DNA of 64,000 nt from Amorphus coralli DSM 19760 (GTDB lineage: Bacteria; Pseudomonadota; Alphaproteobacteria; Rhizobiales; Amorphaceae): contig NZ_KB894572.1 of NCBI RefSeq assembly GCF_000374525.1, positions 186,001 to 250,000 of the forward strand, read 5' to 3'. Both the position numbers and the translations under genes were made by a program. Numbering within the stretch: the stretch's first letter is position 1; each line of letters starts with the position of its first letter. The notes under the pieces were generated by a model, which searched no databases, was not told where the DNA came from, and saw nothing but the letters and a program-made list of their open reading frames with translations. Shown here one piece after another: positions 1-8,546 of this stretch.

Positions 1-1
1 G

Positions 2-97
2 GTCCTTCAAGTCGTGAGCTTCCTGCGTCGGCTCAGGAATGACCCGTCGCGCGTTCATTCCGATGGGGAAGCGCTGCCGCCAGAGGTGCAGTCATGA
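2..97 (+). CDS. 3' end of an unidentified gene (partial)
   Basis: From base 2 a frame stays open for 31 codons and stops at a TGA that overlaps the ATG of the next gene (ATGA). Such 4-base overlaps usually mark translationally coupled operon genes, so this is read as the C-terminus of a gene running in from the left. The visible tail is polar and ends in PPEVQS, with no recognisable motif. The downstream gene encodes a binding protein, so a transporter subunit (permease or ATPase) is a reasonable guess, but nothing in these 31 residues shows it. Confidence 0.45.
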   Translation, partial: VLQVVSFLRRLRNDPSRVHSDGEALPPEVQS

Positions 98-1965
98 GGG
101 CGTTGTGCGTCGTTCTGTTCGGCCTGCTCCTCGGCGGGTGCTGGTCCGACAGCGTTCGGGTCGGCTCGAAGGATACGGTTGAAAGCCGCATTCTCGCGGA
201 GATGTTCGCGATCCTTCTCGAAGAAGAGGGCGTCGCGGTTGAGCGCCATCCCGATCTTGGCGGGACTGCCGTGGTGTTCCACGCGCTAACCAGTGGCACC
301 ATCGACCTCTACCCGGAGTATACCGGCACCGGCCTTGCTCTTCTCGGGAGTCCCCGATCAGAAGCCGAGACCGACAGTTTCACACTCGCCGCCCGGGTTT
401 TCGCCGAGAATGGCTTGGTATTGCTGGACCCGCTCGGTTTTGAATCGGGCTACGTGGTGTTGGTGCGTCCCGACCTGGCCCGAGACCACGGCCTCGCGAC
501 CATTTCCGATCTCGCCAGAGTCGATGATCGGTTGCGGTTCGGTGTCACGGAGTCATTTGCCGAGCGCCCGCGCGATGGGCTCGAACCATTCCTCGATCGG
601 TTCGGCTTGTCCTTCGCTGCCACCGAGATCTTCCCCCGGAACGATCAGGACGAGCTGTACGATTCGCTCGTCGACGGGGTGGTTGACGTGGTGATGGGTG
701 TGACGACGGACCCTGAGATCGCCGACTATGATCTGTTCGCACTCGCCGACGATTCCCACTTCTTTCCTGTCTACGAAGCGGCGCCGCTTACATCCCAAGC
801 CGCGCTTCTCAGGGTCCCCGAAGTCGCCGACGTGACGGCCCGACTTGCCGGACGCATCGACGACGAGATGATGCAGGACCTCAATGGTGCTGTCCGCCTC
901 TATGGCCGTTCCATCAACCGGGTCGCCCGCCAGGCATTGTTCGACCTCGGTCTTGTGACGAAGCCGCCGCGCGATCGCACACCGGTGCTGGCCATTGCGA
1001 CCGCCCAGACCATGGCCGGTACCGAAACCGCGATCGACACGTTGCGGGCGGTTCGCCGGGCACTGCGGGGACGCGAAGTCGTTTATGCAGACAGCGCCGC
1101 CCCGCTGGAGGCGGTGTCGCGGCAGACAGCGCGCCTGGCGCTAACACCCGCCGTCTCGGCCTTCGTCGCCAATGATGGCCAGGTCGTCCGTGACAACCGC
1201 TTCGAGGCAATCGCAGCCGTCGGCTCGACCGTCCTGCACGCCCTGTCGCTGGCAGGAAGCCCCGTGTCTCCGATGGATGCGACGACCATCGCGACCGGCC
1301 CGGCGGGGTCCGCCACCTACCGGCTCGGTGACGCGATTGCCACTTCGCGCAACGGGATCACTCTCGTGCCTCTCGTCGAGGGAAGCCCGCAGGAAGCGGC
1401 TGAAGCGCTGCGCGACGGGCGCGCCGAAGTCGCACTGGTCTTTGCCACCCCCGGCCAGGCCGAGCTTGACAGCCTGCTGTCCCGTTCCGGGGATATCACG
1501 CTTGTTGATGCGGACGGTTGGTGGCGCGGCCCGGCCCAACTTACGCTGCCGGTGATGCGTCCCGCCCAGATCAACACAGACGTCTACAGCGGGCTGGACC
1601 AGCCGGTCGCCACCCTGGCGACGCAGATCGTTCTGTTCGGACCGGCGACACCCGACGGCTTCGCCTTGGGGCGGGATGGACCTGCATCGCTGTTTGAGGA
1701 AGTCCGCCCTCTCCAGTCGCAGAGCGTCGTGGCTATCAATGAAAATCTCGGGCCGCATTCCGCGGTCGACCCTCACCTCCGCCGTGCCCCTGCGCTCACC
1801 CCCCAGGTCACTCTCCACAATGAGGGCATAAATCCTCACCCGGACCGTGCCCTGTTGATGATCCTTATTCTCGCATTCGTTGTCTGGGCAGGCTGGCTGC
1901 TGGTCAGACCCGAAGCCTCGGTCCCTCAAACGAGGGGTGACTCGGGGCGTCGGCCAGACGCGTGA
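94..1965 (+). CDS. Lipoprotein with OsmF/ProX-type and TAXI-type binding domains plus C-terminal membrane anchor
   Basis: 623 aa. The N-terminus is a lipoprotein signal with lipobox L13-G-G-C16. Residues about 20-290 resemble glycine betaine/choline/osmolyte binding proteins (OsmF/ProX/OpuAC): VRVGSKDTVESRIL at the start, then DLYPEYTGTGLALLG and the DNQDELYDSLVDG region. Residues about 295-565 resemble TAXI-type solute receptors of TRAP transporters: RFEAIAAVGS, a GPAGSATYRLGD segment, an EALRDGRAEVALVF segment and a late QIVLFGP. A hydrophobic helix (about 585-604) precedes a short basic tail. The usual single-domain family length is near 300 aa, so this is a tandem fusion of two periplasmic binding modules, anchored at both ends if the lipid and helix are both real. 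The start overlaps the upstream stop (ATGA). The ligand cannot be told from sequence. It could be an importer receptor or a periplasmic sensor. Confidence 0.78.
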   Translation: MRALCVVLFGLLLGGCWSDSVRVGSKDTVESRILAEMFAILLEEEGVAVERHPDLGGTAVVFHALTSGTIDLYPEYTGTGLALLGSPRSEAETDSFTLAARVFAENGLVLLDPLGFESGYVVLVRPDLARDHGLATISDLARVDDRLRFGVTESFAERPRDGLEPFLDRFGLSFAATEIFPRNDQDELYDSLVDGVVDVVMGVTTDPEIADYDLFALADDSHFFPVYEAAPLTSQAALLRVPEVADVTARLAGRIDDEMMQDLNGAVRLYGRSINRVARQALFDLGLVTKPPRDRTPVLAIATAQTMAGTETAIDTLRAVRRALRGREVVYADSAAPLEAVSRQTARLALTPAVSAFVANDGQVVRDNRFEAIAAVGSTVLHALSLAGSPVSPMDATTIATGPAGSATYRLGDAIATSRNGITLVPLVEGSPQEAAEALRDGRAEVALVFATPGQAELDSLLSRSGDITLVDADGWWRGPAQLTLPVMRPAQINTDVYSGLDQPVATLATQIVLFGPATPDGFALGRDGPASLFEEVRPLQSQSVVAINENLGPHSAVDPHLRRAPALTPQVTLHNEGINPHPDRALLMILILAFVVWAGWLLVRPEASVPQTRGDSGRRPDA

Positions 1966-2018
1966 GATCGGAGACTGCCCCATACCGACCTCACTGAAAT
2001 CCCACTGGAGGTGCCCGG

Positions 2019-3086
2019 ATGAACCGTCTTTCCCGTTTGCGCCATGTCGTCTGCCTGTTCTGTACGGTACTGCTTCTGGTCCCTGCGCCGTTGGCTGAGG
2101 CATGCACCCGCGTGGTCTATCTGGGCGCGAACGACATGATCATCACCGCGCGCTCCATGGATTGGAGCGAGCCCATGCTGACCAATCTCTACGCGCTACC
2201 GCGGGGGATGGAGCGAAGCGGCGAGGCCGGCCCCAATTCTTTGCAATGGGTCGCGAAGTACGGGTCGGTGGTGGCAACGGGGTACGATGTTTCGAGCACT
2301 GACGGGCTAAACGAAGCGGGACTGGCGGCAAATCTTCTCTGGCTGGCAGAGTCGGAGTACCCGGACTTTACGGAAGGCTCGAAGCCCGGCCTGACCATCG
2401 CCGCCTGGGCGCAATACGTGCTCGACAACTTTGCGACGGTGTCCGAGGCGGTCGAGGTGCTGCGGGATCCGCCCTTCACCCTGGTGTCGGCGAACGTGCC
2501 GGGTCAGGATCGCCTGACGACGCTGCACCTGTCCCTGTCGGATGCCACCGGCGACAGCGCAATCGTGGAGTATATCGGCGGCAAGCCCATCGTTCATCAC
2601 GGCCGGCAGTATCAGGTCATGACCAATTCGCCGCGCTTCGAGAAGCAGCTTGCGCTGAATTCCTACTGGAAGGAAATTGGCGGAGCGGTGATGCTTCCCG
2701 GCACATCGCGCGCAGCTGACCGCTTTGCCCGTGCGTCCTTCTACGTGAACGCCGTCCCGCAGGACACCGATCCTGACCGCGCACTGGCCAGCGTCTTTGG
2801 CGTGATCCGGAATGCCTCGGTGCCGCTTGGCATCGGCACTGCGGAACGCCCGGAGATCAGCTCGACCCGCTGGCGGACAGTCGTCGATCACAAGCGCGGA
2901 CTTTACTTCTTTGAATCGGCGCGAACCCCAAACACGTTCTGGGTGAACATCCACGAGATCGACTTCTCTGCCGAGTCAGGAGAGGTCATGCGTTTGGATC
3001 TGGGACCGGAACAAACGCATATCTACGCGGGGAACGCGACCGGCGCCTTTGAGCCCGCAGAGCCTTTTGTCTTCGAAGGCCTCTGA
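2019..3086 (+). CDS. Exported Ntn hydrolase of the choloylglycine hydrolase / penicillin V acylase family
   Basis: 355 aa. A signal peptide ends in AEA, directly followed by C29, the residue that would become the N-terminal nucleophile after processing. Other family landmarks are present: R31, the D of ARSMDW, the N of the TDGLNEAGLAANLLWL segment, the N of MTNSPRF and an R in DRFARASF. The family cleaves linear amide bonds (conjugated bile salts, penicillin V, N-acyl homoserine lactones). The substrate here is not evident. Family members are often cytoplasmic, but the leader here points to the periplasm. It lies 53 nt after the dual-domain lipoprotein on the same strand and may share its transcript, so an amide-linked substrate of that receptor is possible. 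A Shine-Dalgarno (GGAGG) lies before the ATG. Confidence 0.85.
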   Translation: MNRLSRLRHVVCLFCTVLLLVPAPLAEACTRVVYLGANDMIITARSMDWSEPMLTNLYALPRGMERSGEAGPNSLQWVAKYGSVVATGYDVSSTDGLNEAGLAANLLWLAESEYPDFTEGSKPGLTIAAWAQYVLDNFATVSEAVEVLRDPPFTLVSANVPGQDRLTTLHLSLSDATGDSAIVEYIGGKPIVHHGRQYQVMTNSPRFEKQLALNSYWKEIGGAVMLPGTSRAADRFARASFYVNAVPQDTDPDRALASVFGVIRNASVPLGIGTAERPEISSTRWRTVVDHKRGLYFFESARTPNTFWVNIHEIDFSAESGEVMRLDLGPEQTHIYAGNATGAFEPAEPFVFEGL

Positions 3087-3149
3087 CCCCGCCTCGATGC
3101 GGCCACCTGTTCGGTGGCCGCATCGGTTCTGAGTTCCCCTGCGTTGCCC

Positions 3150-3402
3150 CCGGGTATCTTTCTTGAGGATCTTGAGCCAGATCGCGATGAAGGCCGCGTG
3201 ATTGGGGCGGGGCTCCAGGCTGATCTCAAGGTCGGTGCAGAGGAAGGCCGCTCCAAGCTCGGCGACAAGCTCCTCAGCGGCATAGCATTAAATGCCGAAA
3301 TGGGCCTTGAGGGGCCGGTTGACCCGTTGAGCCGTACTCTGTCCCGGCCAGGTTCAGTCGCGCGACATAATCGACGGTCGCAACATCTGGTGGCAGATCT
3401 CG
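3150..3402 (-). pseudogene. Decayed C-terminal part of an ArdC-like antirestriction protein (DUF1738 zincin)
   Basis: Reading the minus strand from about 3402 gives broken but ordered ArdC-family landmarks: DLPPDVATVDYVAT (like the LPP...YYATL segment), then after a frame interruption TWPGQ and VNRPLKAHFG (like HWTGH...LNRPLKARFG), an in-frame TAA where the family has FGxxxYA, and finally 45 clean codons beginning YAAEELVAELGAAFLC and ending WLKILKKDTR. These match the conserved C-terminal block of plasmid and conjugative-element ArdC-like proteins. The HE..H zinc motif is damaged, the frame is interrupted at least twice and the N-terminus is missing. This is debris of a mobile element and not a functional gene. 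Confidence 0.75.
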
Positions 3403-3499
3403 CCCGGATACTGGACCACATCGGGCCGTGGTCTCCGATCCCGGCAAGGAACATGTCGAGTCCCACCGTCGTGCTCGCGGTTTCATGTAGCCGTGGACC

Positions 3500-3779
3500 G
3501 GGACCAGAAGGATGCCTTTGATAAGGAGCTGAAGAGCTGGCCGGCCTTTTCACTGCAGAAAATGAAGGACTCGCGGCCGCGGAGGCGTTGTTGGCGCGCC
3601 CCAGTGCGATGATGCCTTTGAGGTCGCCCCTTGCCTACGTCTTAGGATGCGATGAGATTTGTCCGGTGACAGAAATAGGCAAGGAATGCGACGACCCTTT
3701 CACCGACGCCCGGAATCGCGCCGACGCAGGCGCCAATCGACCGGGTGAACCTCTGAGCCGGATGAGTCGGACAGGTGCC
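3500..3779 (-). pseudogene. Decayed fragment of a TctA-type tripartite tricarboxylate transporter permease
   Basis: Minus-strand translation in shifting frames recovers three TctA landmarks in the right order. First is RSIGACVGAIPGVGERVVAF followed by LAY (family pattern IGxxxGxLPGxGxxxAxFLAY). Next, in another frame, is ARGDLKGIIALGRANNASAA (family GxGxxxGIxAxEAANNAsA). Last is LLIKGILLVP (family GALLIKGIxPGP). Stops and frameshifts separate the blocks and most of the protein of about 500 aa is absent, so it cannot work. It lies next to the ArdC remnant on the same strand; both fit an old insertion that has been eroding. Confidence 0.5.
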
Positions 3780-3816
3780 CACCAAGACCCGGCTGATCCG
3801 GTTCGACATGAGGGAA

Positions 3817-3842
3817 GGGCGCGGCCGGTGCCGGCCGCGCCC
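3817..3842 (-). terminator. Stem-loop after the ABC importer operon
   Basis: Perfect 12-bp inverted repeat GGGCGCGGCCGG / CCGGCCGCGCCC with a 2-nt centre, 34 nt past the stop of the minus-strand binding-protein gene. Only a weak pyrimidine stretch follows on the minus strand, so termination is likely but not certain. Confidence 0.5.
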
Positions 3843-3876
3843 CTCTGCAGGATCCTTGCTGAAGCGGGCGGGCGGC

Positions 3877-4968
3877 TTACGGATTGAAGATCCCGACCCA
3901 GTCCTTGCGCGCCGCCTGGAGGTCGTCCGTGTTTATGGACGCCCAGTCGACCTTGATCAGCTTCAGCGTGTCGATGGCGGGCGAATACTCCGGCAGCGGG
4001 GTCTGGAAGCCGGACCGTCCTGAAATCAGGGCCTCGTTTGCCGCCAGTATCGTCTGGCCTTCTTCGGAAAGAATGAAGTTCACCCAAAGCTTGGCAGCAT
4101 TGGGATTTGGCGAATCCCGCAGGATGAACGTGTTCTGCGGCAAAAGCACCACGCCCTCTTCCGGCAGCATGAACTTCAGGTTGGCGCCCTTGCTGTTGTA
4201 CTGGAACGCGCGGGTCGGCATGCCCGAATAGGCCATCAGCTGCTCGCCGGTGACGAGACCGCTCGCGATCTGCTCGGAGCGCAGGATGAATACCGGCTCC
4301 ATCTTGGCCAGGTCCTCGAAGAAGGATTCGGGCATAACCTGACGCTGGCCGATGAAGGTGGCGAGATAGGACGAGGATTTCGCCACGTCGCCATGGCTGA
4401 TGCGGCCGGGATCGACGGCGCCGATCACGTCCTTAAGCGAGGTCCCTTCGAAGTCGAGATTGTCGGCGTTCCACATCGGCACGAAGATGTAGCCGCCGTT
4501 GAAGGCGAAGTAGCCATCCTTGCCGAGGCCGGCCTCGAAGATCTGGCCGTAGTGTTCGTACTGGGGGGAGTGATACTCGACGATGTCGCCCTGGGCCGCC
4601 CGCTCCAGGGTCCAGGGAGGCGAGGCGATGGAGGCCACGTCGATGGTGATCTTGTTGGCCGACAGCTCCTGATCCACCCGCGTGATCAGGTTGCTGGTCG
4701 ACGACAAGGTGTAGTTGATCTTGAAGCCGGGCAGCCCGTAATAGTCCTGGAAGGCCTTGGACAGTTCGTCGTTCGTGGTCGGCTGAATGACGGTATCCCA
4801 GTAGCTGACGCTGCCCTCTTCCTTAGCCGCCTCGATGATGGCCTTGAGATCGCTTGCCTGATCGTCGCTCAGTCCCTTGAAGGCGGGAATGTCCTGGGCG
4901 GACGCCCCGCCGATTGCAAGCATGCTCAGGGCCGCTCCCGCGGCAAGCAGTCGTGCTGAGAATCTCAT
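3877..4968 (-). CDS. ABC transporter periplasmic substrate-binding protein (family 1, iron/polyamine-like)
   Basis: 363 aa with a typical Sec leader (MRFSARLLAAGAALSML, cleavage near ASA-QD). The mature part has the fold signature of family 1 extracellular solute-binding proteins: an N-terminal EEGSVSYWDT segment, central IDVASIASPPWT, and a C-terminal NAAKLWVNFILSEEGQ block that is common in the Fe3+, thiamine and polyamine group. It is the last gene of a permease-ATPase-binding protein set (33 nt after the ATPase). The neighbouring enzymes suggest an organic ligand more than iron, but the pocket residues cannot be read by eye. A GGAG element precedes the ATG. Confidence 0.85.
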   Translation of the reverse strand: MRFSARLLAAGAALSMLAIGGASAQDIPAFKGLSDDQASDLKAIIEAAKEEGSVSYWDTVIQPTTNDELSKAFQDYYGLPGFKINYTLSSTSNLITRVDQELSANKITIDVASIASPPWTLERAAQGDIVEYHSPQYEHYGQIFEAGLGKDGYFAFNGGYIFVPMWNADNLDFEGTSLKDVIGAVDPGRISHGDVAKSSSYLATFIGQRQVMPESFFEDLAKMEPVFILRSEQIASGLVTGEQLMAYSGMPTRAFQYNSKGANLKFMLPEEGVVLLPQNTFILRDSPNPNAAKLWVNFILSEEGQTILAANEALISGRSGFQTPLPEYSPAIDTLKLIKVDWASINTDDLQAARKDWVGIFNP

Positions 4969-5001
4969 TTCATTCTCCTCCCGTTGTTGGCCGACCGTCG
5001 G

Positions 5002-6225
5002 TCAGCCTGCCTTTTTGAGATCGGCCCTCTGCGTGGCCTTCAACGTCCGGTGTTCGGAAAGGATGATGCAGTCGCAGGGACGGACCGTGACGGCGACCGG
5101 GTCTCCGGCGTCCAGCCCTGAGACGGGCTGGATCGCCCTCAGTTCGCCACCGGAAACGTCGATGACATATTCCTCTGTCAGCCCGAGGAACGAGGACGCA
5201 CGGATGGTTCCGATGAAGCCGTTGCGGCCGGCCAGGGCCTGGGTTGCAATTCCGCCGCTCACCGATGGCGCACTGAGGCCGAGATGCTCCCGGCGCAGGC
5301 AGACCAACACGTCGTCGCCCGGCCGGGGCGGGCTGTCCTGGCCGATCCGGCCCCACAGCGTTTCGCCGTCCGGCAGGCGGACCTGGGCATAGACATCGTC
5401 CGCGTCCAGCGGTTCGTGGTTTGCGACATCGGGAACGCGGCCAACCGAGAGGACGGTGCCGGAATGCACGTTCAGACCGAGGAAGCGCGCGACGAACGGC
5501 GTCTGTGGGCGGTGGAACACGTCGCGCGGCAGGCCGACGGTCTCGATATGACCCCGGTTCATGACGACCACGTGCTCGGCGAGCGCAAAGGCCTCCGCCT
5601 GATCATGGGTGACGTAGATGGCAGTGAAGTTGAGCCGGTCCTGCAGGATCTTGAGTTCCATGCGCATCTGCTCGCGCAGCTGGGCGTCAAGGTTGGAGAG
5701 CGCCTCGTCGAATAGAACCAGGCGCGGCTCGTGGACCAACGCGCGGGCCAGCGCCACACGCTGCTGCTGTCCGCCGGAGAGCTGGGTGGCGGGGCGGTCG
5801 TACCAGTCGCCGAGGCCGACCAGCTTGAGGATGCGGGTCACGCGCTCTCGGATTTCAGCCTTGGGCGTCCGCCGGACCTTCAGCGGGAAGCCGACATTCT
5901 CCGCCACGGTCATGTGCGGCCAGACTGCGTAGGACTGGAAGACGATGCCCAGTTCGCGCTGCTCGGGCATCAGGTTCACCCGACTGCTGGAATCGAAGAC
6001 CACCTTGCCGCCGATCTCGATATAGCCTTCCTCGGCGGTCTCCAGGCCCGCGATACAGCGCAGCATCGTCGTCTTGCCACAGCCGCTCGGACCCAGAAGC
6101 GCGAGCGTGCTGCCGTCGTCGACATCGAAGGAGACGCCGTTGAGCGCGACGAAATCGCCGAAGCGCTTCTTCAGGCCTTCAATGCGGACGAAATGGCTGG
6201 GGGATGGGGACACCGGGGGCTCCAT
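5002..6225 (-). CDS. ABC transporter ATP-binding protein (PotA/FbpC-like)
   Basis: 407 aa. Walker A GPSGCGKTT, Q-loop in GIVFQSYAVWPHM, signature LSGGQQQR, Walker B LVLFDEALSNLD and the H-loop in YVTHDQAEA are all present. The last 130 residues or so form a TOBE-type regulatory domain, as in PotA, FbpC and MalK. The ATG at 6225 lies 2 nt past the permease stop, so the two are coupled; the frame stays open upstream but that part overlaps the permease and does not resemble the family. It powers uptake through the adjacent permease. Confidence 0.9.
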   Translation of the reverse strand: MEPPVSPSPSHFVRIEGLKKRFGDFVALNGVSFDVDDGSTLALLGPSGCGKTTMLRCIAGLETAEEGYIEIGGKVVFDSSSRVNLMPEQRELGIVFQSYAVWPHMTVAENVGFPLKVRRTPKAEIRERVTRILKLVGLGDWYDRPATQLSGGQQQRVALARALVHEPRLVLFDEALSNLDAQLREQMRMELKILQDRLNFTAIYVTHDQAEAFALAEHVVVMNRGHIETVGLPRDVFHRPQTPFVARFLGLNVHSGTVLSVGRVPDVANHEPLDADDVYAQVRLPDGETLWGRIGQDSPPRPGDDVLVCLRREHLGLSAPSVSGGIATQALAGRNGFIGTIRASSFLGLTEEYVIDVSGGELRAIQPVSGLDAGDPVAVTVRPCDCIILSEHRTLKATQRADLKKAG

Positions 6226-6227
6226 GA

Positions 6228-7949
6228 TCACGACTGGGCGAGCGAGGCTCGGCTCAGGCGGAAAACGACGAACGCGCCAAGCAGGAGGCACAGCTGGATG
6301 ACGGCAAGCGCCGCGACGTAGCCGAAGCTGCGCTCGCTGAGGAGCACGAGCGCCACGCTGATCGTTTCCGTCCCCTGGGCGTAGAGCAGGATCGTGGCGC
6401 CGAGCTCGCGGATGAAGATGACGAACAGCATCAGCCAGGCTGCGACCAGCGATGGCTTGAGCAGCGGCAAAAGCACCAGCCGCATGGTCTGGCCCCAGCT
6501 CGCGCCGCTGGAGCGCGCGCTCTGTTCCAGCTCGGGGTTTATGGCCAGGAACATGGAAGAAACGGTGCGCGTGGCAAACGGGAAGAAGCGCGCCACGTAG
6601 GCGATCAGCACGATGGCCAAGGTTGAATAAAGGGGCGTGCGGATGGCGAGGATGAGGAAGCCAAGCCCAAGAATGATCCCCGGAATGCCGAGTGGCAGCG
6701 ACAGGGCTGCATCGATCCACGCCCGCCACCGGGCAGGGCCACGGTTCAGGAAGTAGCCCTGCAACACCGCCAGCACCACGCCGACAGTGGCGCCGACCAG
6801 GGCGAGCTGGATCGAATTGACGATGGCGCGCTGGGTCAGGTCGTAACCGAACAGCACGTAATTGTAGTTTTCCATTGTCAGGAAGTTGCTGTTGAAGCGA
6901 CCGGTCCAGATGCTGGAGAAGGACACCATCAGGAGCGCAATGATCGGCAGAACGACTCCGGAGCCGATATAAACGATCTCCAGCGTGAGCGCGGCGACGC
7001 GGCCGGCCGGGCGCAGCTGGATGACCCGCGGCCGGTATCCCTTGCCCGATACGATGTCGTAGTTGCGCCGGCCCAGGTAGCGCCGCTGCATGAGCGTGAA
7101 GATGACCGTCACGATCATGGCCAGAACGCCGAAGGCGGCGGCACGCCCGAAATCGGCCGGATACTGGACCGCGCTGTAGATCTCGGTTGGCATGGTCCGG
7201 ATGCCGCGCGGGCTCAGAAGTGCCAGCGGGATGTCGAACAGGCCCGCGCTGGTCACAAAGACGATGAGCGCGCCCGACAGGATGGCCGGCATGACCAGCG
7301 GGATCACGATATGGCGCATCGTGTACCCGAATGAGGCGCCGTGGACGCGCGCCGCGTCCTCCAGGGCCGCGTCCATCCGGCGGAGCGGTGCGATGACAAA
7401 CAGGTAGACATAGGGGGTGTAGAACAGCGTCAGCACCCAGATCGCCCCGCCGAGACTGTAGATATCGAGAAAGGCGAGGGAGATGCCGAAGGTGTCTGAG
7501 AAGAAGTTCTGGATCAGCCCGCTGTTGGGCGCGCAGAGATAGGTCCAGGCGATCGCCCCGACATAGGGCGACAGGAAGAAGGGAATGAGATTGGCGATCT
7601 CGAACCAGCCGCGTCCCGGCATGTCGGTGCGCGAAACCACCCAGGCCAGGCTGAAGCCCAAGAGGCAGCTGAGCACCATGGCGCCGGTGCTGCAGATCAG
7701 CGTGTTGCCGATTGCCTGGTAGAAGTGCGGGTCGCTCAGAAGCGAGGTGAAGTTGGCGGCCGAGACCGCAGCACCTTCCTCACCCCAGACAAGCACGCTG
7801 CGGATCAGCGTTGCCAGGAACGGGCCAATGATCAGCAGTATGCCGATCACGACGCCCACCAGCGGAACGATCACTTGCGGGCGCCAGAAGCGGCTGCGCC
7901 GCGCCGTTCGCCCACTTGGGTCCGAGTGTGCCATCGCGTCAGTGGCCAA
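6228..7949 (-). CDS. ABC transporter permease, two fused BPD domains (FbpB-like)
   Basis: 573 aa with about 12 hydrophobic segments in two sets of six. Each half carries an EAA-type loop: EDAARVHGASFGYTMRHIVI in the first and EQSARSSGASWGQTMRLVLL in the second. Fused permeases of this size are usual for FbpB-like ferric or organic-ion importers. The likeliest start is TTG at 7949, with GGAG 7 nt upstream; an in-frame ATG five codons later (7934) has no clear ribosome binding site. It follows the CMD-like gene on the same strand and precedes the ATPase by 2 nt. Confidence 0.88.
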   Translation of the reverse strand: MATDAMAHSDPSGRTARRSRFWRPQVIVPLVGVVIGILLIIGPFLATLIRSVLVWGEEGAAVSAANFTSLLSDPHFYQAIGNTLICSTGAMVLSCLLGFSLAWVVSRTDMPGRGWFEIANLIPFFLSPYVGAIAWTYLCAPNSGLIQNFFSDTFGISLAFLDIYSLGGAIWVLTLFYTPYVYLFVIAPLRRMDAALEDAARVHGASFGYTMRHIVIPLVMPAILSGALIVFVTSAGLFDIPLALLSPRGIRTMPTEIYSAVQYPADFGRAAAFGVLAMIVTVIFTLMQRRYLGRRNYDIVSGKGYRPRVIQLRPAGRVAALTLEIVYIGSGVVLPIIALLMVSFSSIWTGRFNSNFLTMENYNYVLFGYDLTQRAIVNSIQLALVGATVGVVLAVLQGYFLNRGPARWRAWIDAALSLPLGIPGIILGLGFLILAIRTPLYSTLAIVLIAYVARFFPFATRTVSSMFLAINPELEQSARSSGASWGQTMRLVLLPLLKPSLVAAWLMLFVIFIRELGATILLYAQGTETISVALVLLSERSFGYVAALAVIQLCLLLGAFVVFRLSRASLAQS

Positions 7950-7985
7950 GACAGGTCTCCAGATCGTCGAAATGGCAGCGGACGG

Positions 7986-8537
7986 TCAGCGCGACCAAGG
8001 GACCTCCGCATCCTCGGGGACGTCGACCTCGAAGGCATTCAGCGTCATGGCGAGCAATGTGTAGTAGCCAAGCAGGCCGGACAGATCGACCGCACCCGCG
8101 TCGCCGAACCGATCCGTAACCGCCGCGTATGTCGCGTCGCTCACCCGGCCGGTGCCAAGCAGCTCGCGCGAAAACGCGTAGACCACCTGGTCGTCCGCCT
8201 CCTCCAGATCCGGAACTCCGCCGTCCGCGATCGCTGCAAGCGTCTCCTCGGCAATGCCCTGCTTCTGTGCCAACGCCGCGTGGGCATACCATTCGTAGTC
8301 GGCCTTCCAGTGAGCAGCGACGGTGCAGATCGCGAGCTCGCGCTGCCGATGCGGAACGGCACACTGGAAGCGGCAATAGACGCCCAGCTGCTCGACGCGA
8401 CGCGCCAGCTCCGGGCTGTGTAGAAGCACGGTAAACGGTCCGCGGACTCCGCCACGCGCTCCGGCCGCGATGGAGTTGTAGACCTCGAGCTGCGCGGGGG
8501 TCAGCTGGTCGCGAACGAGCGGCGGAACGCGTGTCAT
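7986..8537 (-). CDS. Carboxymuconolactone decarboxylase (AhpD-like) family protein
   Basis: 183 aa, all-helical CMD fold: REL-AICTVAAHWKADYEWYAH is the family core. The CxxC redox pair of AhpD is not present at the usual place, so it is closer to PcaC-type decarboxylases or to the many uncharacterised CMD proteins. It starts 9 nt after the stop of a PcaD-like hydrolase gene. PcaC and PcaD act in succession on carboxymuconolactone and oxoadipate enol-lactone, so the pair may process a lactone intermediate, but the exact substrate is inferred only. Confidence 0.75.
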   Translation of the reverse strand: MTRVPPLVRDQLTPAQLEVYNSIAAGARGGVRGPFTVLLHSPELARRVEQLGVYCRFQCAVPHRQRELAICTVAAHWKADYEWYAHAALAQKQGIAEETLAAIADGGVPDLEEADDQVVYAFSRELLGTGRVSDATYAAVTDRFGDAGAVDLSGLLGYYTLLAMTLNAFEVDVPEDAEVPWSR

Positions 8538-8546
8538 GCGGGACTC

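Noticed and set aside
5002-6729. 575-codon frame for the ABC ATPase
   Set aside because: The first 168 codons lie inside the permease gene and are Arg/His-rich shadow sequence; the ATPase begins at 6225.
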